NCBI GenBank assembly: GCA_949294785.1
Contig: CASFIQ010000068.1
Coordinates: 1-34,451 of the forward strand
Direction: 5' to 3'
Origin: an uncultured Collinsella sp.
Lineage (GTDB): Bacteria; Actinomycetota; Coriobacteriia; Coriobacteriales; Coriobacteriaceae
Length of the DNA: 34,451 bases
The position numbers and the translations under genes are program-made. This document shows positions 31,809-34,451 of this stretch, in pieces. Each line of letters opens with the position of its first letter. Positions within the stretch are counted from its first letter, which is position 1. The notes beneath the pieces were generated by a model. That model ran no database searches and had not been told where the DNA came from. It was given only the letters and a program-made list of their open reading frames with translations.

Positions 31809-32896
31809 TAGTTCTCGCCCCCATGCGCACGGCGCGCACCGATCTCGCGGGCGCGGTCCAGATGCTCGAGCGCCGCGGAGGTGACCTCGTTGCTGGCGAG
31901 CCACCAGGCGAACGGTGCGGAATCGGGCGCGTCGGCACCCTCCTGCAGAAGCGGCGTCGCCTCGCTCAGCGCCAGGATGAGCTCGTCCTCGCTGCCCGGC
32001 TCGACGTTGACGCGGCCGAACACGCCTTCGGGAAACTCGGCCTGGTAAAAGAGCGCTTCCGCGCCGTGCGGGTAGGCACGCAGCAGGCGACGCACCCCGC
32101 GCAGGGCGCCGGCGAGGTCGAGCGCGCGGTACGCGACGGTGATGTCCGCAATGAGGGTCCATGCGTCCTGCACGTCGCCGGGCGCATGGGCGCGCCTGCC
32201 ACGTGCCGTGGGCACCTGGGGCGCCTGGTACGCCGGCGCGTGCGCACGGCGAAACGCGGCGAGGTCATCGGCGGTGCATTCGAGCTGGACCATGGCGAAC
32301 ACGGCGGTATGGCGCATGCCGGCGGGGTCGGCGGGGGAGAGCGCGAGGGCCTCCTCCGCGGTCTTGAGGGCAAGGCGGTACTTGCCGGCGATGAGCGCGC
32401 TCGATGCGATGGCGGCGAGCCACCGCAGGAACGGCCGCGCCGCGAGATCGCCTGCGTATTCGCGCTCGTAGGGGTCCGCCGCCTCGGCGCGCGTGCGCGC
32501 GAGATCCTCCTCGACGGCGTTTCGACCCTCGAGGAGGTAGGCGATGTAGGCGTCGTTGCTTTCGGCACGGAGCGCGGCGAGCATACGGCGCGCATCCCAG
32601 TTGCGCCCATCAAGCTCGCAGGCCTCGGCGAGCTGGTTCTCAGCCTGCGTCATGATGGCTTCCGCCTGGGCGTCGTCGGCGATGAAGGGCGCACGGTAGT
32701 CGATCGCCTCGGTTGCGAGAACCATCAGGTGGAACGAACGCTCGCGGTCGGTGGTGATGAGCTGTGACGGACTCTTCTGATACGCGTCCATGCAACGCTT
32801 GACCGCAAGGGGGTTATCGATGGGGAAGACGCGCTGGCGCTTCAGCGAGGAGAGGGTGAGGCGCCATACGTCTTCTTGAATGGGGTCGAAAGCCAT
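31808..32896 (-). CDS. Helical-repeat (TPR-like) protein, first gene of a pair
   Basis: A 362-aa alpha-helical protein. The start is MAFDPIQEDVWRLTLSSLKRQRVFP; TPR-like helix pairs follow (KYRLALKTAEEALALSPADPAGMRHTAVFAMVQLE) and YRALDLAGALRGVRRLLRAYPHGAEALFYQAEF. ATG 32896 has GGGAGG 5-6 nt upstream. Its stop overlaps the GTG of the next gene, so translation of both is coupled. I do not recognise a catalytic domain. A promoter lies at 32960-32965. The pair is likely lineage-specific; a scaffold or regulatory role would fit but is a guess. Confidence 0.65.
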   Translation of the reverse strand: MAFDPIQEDVWRLTLSSLKRQRVFPIDNPLAVKRCMDAYQKSPSQLITTDRERSFHLMVLATEAIDYRAPFIADDAQAEAIMTQAENQLAEACELDGRNWDARRMLAALRAESNDAYIAYLLEGRNAVEEDLARTRAEAADPYEREYAGDLAARPFLRWLAAIASSALIAGKYRLALKTAEEALALSPADPAGMRHTAVFAMVQLECTADDLAAFRRAHAPAYQAPQVPTARGRRAHAPGDVQDAWTLIADITVAYRALDLAGALRGVRRLLRAYPHGAEALFYQAEFPEGVFGRVNVEPGSEDELILALSEATPLLQEGADAPDSAPFAWWLASNEVTSAALEHLDRAREIGARRAHGGEN

Positions 32897-32959
32897 GGCG
32901 CCTCCCGTCCGTCGAAATCGAAGATGGTACTCGTCGCGAGGCCGAAGCCGGCGTCGAGC

Positions 32960-32965
32960 ATCATA
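32960..32965 (-). promoter_or_regulatory. -10 hexamer of the helical-repeat operon
   Basis: TATGAT on the minus strand lies 64 bp before ATG 32896. No clear -35 is seen. A second possible -10, TACACT, lies about 35 bp further upstream. Confidence 0.4.
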
Positions 32966-33145
32966 GACCGGTATCGTGAGCCAAACAGGTTAACACAACA
33001 GTGTAGCCCTGATGGGGCGTGTGCGCAGGGGGCACGATGCGTGCACGAGGTGTTCACGGGACGCCCGTCGCCGCGTGCGGTCCGCTTGCGGTACGCGGTG
33101 GCTTGCGAGGGCTGGCGCGAACGGCTTGGGACTTCGAGCCCGCGC

Positions 33146-33535
33146 TCAGTTGAGGACCGTCGCGTCGTCCGGGTTCTCGACCACTTCGATCACCATGCCG
33201 TGCGGAAGGCACACGATCTGTTCGCCCACCTGGTCGATAGGGTCGTGCTCTACGCATACCTGATTCGAGCAGTCCGCCTCGGCAACCTCGACCTGGCCGT
33301 TCGAGATGACGACCGCGTTGTAGCCCTCCGAGGTCTCGACGGTGTAGCGCGCGTCGCCATCGAGCGGGTCCTCGCGGCGGAAGCCCTCGCGCGTCTGGCA
33401 CACCACCGTAAGGCCGTCGGTCGCGGCGGCGGGAACGAGCCCGAGCGCACCGGCTGCCAGCCAAAGCGCCGCGGCGGCAAGGCAGGTGGCGCCGATGATG
33501 ATGAGCGCGCGGTCGCCGCGCTTGAGCTTGGGCAC
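33146..33535 (-). CDS. Membrane-anchored NusG domain II protein
   Basis: A 129-aa protein with one N-terminal membrane span (about 10-34, LIIIGATCLAAAALWLAAGALG) and an outside NusG-domain-II-like beta fold. The typical signature is present: C89-SNQV-C94-VEHDPIDQVGEQIV-C109-LPHG. The cysteines and H97/H112 are conserved in this secreted group and may form a disulfide or a metal or heme-related site. In anaerobes such proteins often accompany ApbE, RnfC-like or quinone-linked genes; none is adjacent here. Start GTG 33535 has AAGGAG 5-6 nt upstream. The frame stays open upstream through 15-bp tandem repeats, so a longer N-terminus cannot be excluded. Confidence 0.8.
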   Translation of the reverse strand: MPKLKRGDRALIIIGATCLAAAALWLAAGALGLVPAAATDGLTVVCQTREGFRREDPLDGDARYTVETSEGYNAVVISNGQVEVAEADCSNQVCVEHDPIDQVGEQIVCLPHGMVIEVVENPDDATVLN

Positions 33536-33599
33536 GTCTTCTCCTTCATGATGGGCCTGTGGGCGAGGTAGCGGGCGGGCACCGTGCGCGGCGTCGTTC

Positions 33600-33690
33600 C
33601 CGCCACCGAGCGCTCCGGCAACCGAGCGTCCCGCTCTCGAGTGCCCTTGCGATCGAGTCCCCGCTGCCGATCGCTCCGCTATCGAGGGGC
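33600..33690. repeat. Six degenerate 15-bp tandem repeats upstream of the NusG-domain gene
   Basis: Units begin at 33600, 33615, 33630, 33645, 33660 (16 bp) and 33676, with consensus CCSGCNNCCGAGYGC. The CGAGYG core occurs once per unit. It lies 65-155 bp before the GTG start, so if a -10-like TATCAT (33702-33697 on the minus strand) is used, it is in the 5' leader. Fifteen bases are five codons, so an unrecognised repetitive N-terminus is also possible. Confidence 0.55.
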
Positions 33691-33852
33691 TTTCCCATGA
33701 TAGCGCCTCGCGACCCCCAGGGCGCCCCGCCTCCGTGTTCGGCGCCGCTTGCATAACCTCTTCAACTGCTGCAGATCGCAGGCTTGCGCGGGTACCGGTA
33801 CGAGTGCGGGAAATACCCGGCTGCAGCGTGTCTAGGAAACGGTTGGGAACGG

Positions 33853-33858
33853 TACAAT
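33853..33858 (+). promoter_or_regulatory. -10 hexamer of the alcohol dehydrogenase gene
   Basis: TACAAT is a good -10, 150 bp before ATG 34008. No consensus -35 is visible 16-18 bp upstream. A long, structured leader follows. Confidence 0.5.
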
Positions 33859-33882
33859 ATCCTGTGGAATCCATCCGGATAA

Positions 33883-33992
33883 GGCGACGCGCGTCGCCGT
33901 CTTGCCGATGGGTCGCCGCTCGATTGCTCCACCTTCGGTCCGCACGGGGCCAGAGGGGTCCCGTGAATATAGTTCGCCCCGGTCACGGGGCG
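33883..33992 (+). promoter_or_regulatory. Structured leader of the alcohol dehydrogenase mRNA
   Basis: A 16-bp perfect palindrome, GGCGACGC/GCGTCGCC (33883-33898), comes first. Further on CCCGTGA (33960-33966) can pair either with CACGGG upstream (33943-33948) or with TCACGGG downstream (33983-33989). That second pairing excludes a hairpin CGCCCC-ggtcac-GGGGCG (33975-33992), which ends 3 nt before TTTGGAGG, the ribosome site. This looks like an attenuator or translation switch. It matches no riboswitch class that I can name. Confidence 0.45.
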
Positions 33993-34007
33993 TGTTTGGA
34001 GGCAAAC

Positions 34008-34451
34008 ATGGGACGTTTTACCAACCCGCGCGACCTGTATTTCGGTGAGGGTGCGCGCCACGAGGTCAAGAACCTCAAGGGCGAGCGCGCCGTCATCGTC
34101 ACCGGAGGCGGCTCCATGCGCCGCGGCGGTTTCCTGCAGGACGTCGAGGCCGACCTCAAGGAGGCGGGTTTCGAGGTCAAGCTGATCGAAGGCGTCGAGA
34201 GCGATCCCTCGGTTGAGACCGTTATGAACGGCGCGGCCGTCATGGCCGAGTTCCAGCCCGACTGGATCATCGCCCTCGGCGGCGGCAGCCCGATCGACGC
34301 CGCCAAGGCCATGTGGATCAAGTACGAGTACCCCGAGACCACCTTCGAGGACATGTGCAAGGTCTTCGGCCTGCCGAAGCTGCGCACCAAGGCCCACTTC
34401 TGCGCCATCTCCTCCACCTCCGGCACCGCGACCGAGGTGACCGCGTTCTCG
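34008..34451 (+). CDS. Iron-containing alcohol dehydrogenase (group III), cut by the window end
   Basis: The first 148 residues of an Fe-dependent alcohol dehydrogenase of the 1,3-propanediol/butanol/methanol dehydrogenase type. MGRFTNPRDLYFGEG is a typical start. IALGGGSPIDAAKAMW (88-103) is the nucleotide-binding GGGSxxD motif. ISSTSGTATEVT (134-145) is the conserved cofactor-side segment. The iron-binding histidines lie beyond the window. ATG 34008 has TTTGGAGG 7 nt upstream. It probably regenerates NAD(P) during fermentation by reducing an aldehyde; the substrate is not determined by this part. Confidence 0.92.
   Translation, partial: MGRFTNPRDLYFGEGARHEVKNLKGERAVIVTGGGSMRRGGFLQDVEADLKEAGFEVKLIEGVESDPSVETVMNGAAVMAEFQPDWIIALGGGSPIDAAKAMWIKYEYPETTFEDMCKVFGLPKLRTKAHFCAISSTSGTATEVTAFS

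Overview
The window is high-GC DNA from what is most likely a gut member of the class Coriobacteriia (Collinsella/Olsenella-like). This is inferred from the strong G/C third-position bias, a B12-dependent ribonucleotide reductase as the only RNR in view, a type III glutamine synthetase, a PFL/DUF711 protein, a secreted NusG-domain-II protein and Man-family PTS genes. I could run no database search, so the taxonomic call and all family assignments rest on recognisable motifs.

Layout. Positions 1-1610 carry a glucose-type PTS EIIA and nagB (amino-sugar use), closed by a strong terminator. Positions 1611-5066 hold a 380-bp control region full of helically phased repeats and then a 1024-residue STAND-ATPase/BTAD transcription regulator. 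Positions 5113-9032 hold yhbY (minus strand) and the B12-dependent RNR nrdJ, which has a pair of NrdR boxes in front of it. A 155-bp element with perfect 30-bp inverted ends lies between convergent genes at 9123-9277. Positions 9327-12734 (minus) carry two coupled membrane-anchored proteins of unknown function, a frameshifted AEC-family transporter and a SAM methyltransferase. Positions 13005-14615 (plus) carry PFL/DUF711 and a small Xre regulator, separated by a 27-bp-stem bidirectional terminator from a histidine phosphatase (14750-15328, minus).

Positions 15466-19913 (minus) form a one-carbon/methionine block. It has metF, a stand-alone methionine synthase reactivation protein, and a MetH that lacks the reactivation domain. 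In front of metH lie two inverted repeats of identical geometry. Divergent from metF is glnN (GSIII). Then come a GntR/UTRA regulator (minus) divergent from a Cof-type HAD phosphatase, a MarR-type regulator, and a complete Man-type PTS operon (EIIA, EIIB, EIIC, EIID plus a small two-TM protein, 25018-28319). The control region of that operon contains four ACCGTT-type direct repeats spaced 21, 31 and 21 bp.

Positions 28320-29203 are almost gene-free and partly AT-rich. They hold a terminator, a possible 35-codon Arg-rich ORF, a possible gene fragment and a 20-bp tandem repeat array. tRNA-Glu(UUC) follows on the minus strand. Beyond it, on the minus strand, lie an IorA-related iron-sulfur protein without a TPP-binding core, an overlapping SlyD-like FKBP, two overlapping helical-repeat genes and a membrane-anchored NusG-domain-II protein. 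The window ends inside an iron-containing alcohol dehydrogenase (plus) with a structured leader.

The features that look least described are regulatory: the phased heptamer arrays before the STAND/BTAD gene, the 9-17-9 twin inverted repeats before metH, the phased repeats before the PTS operon, and the alternative-hairpin leader of the terminal dehydrogenase gene. Among proteins, the IorA-like Fe-S protein and the STAND-first/BTAD-last regulator are the most unusual.
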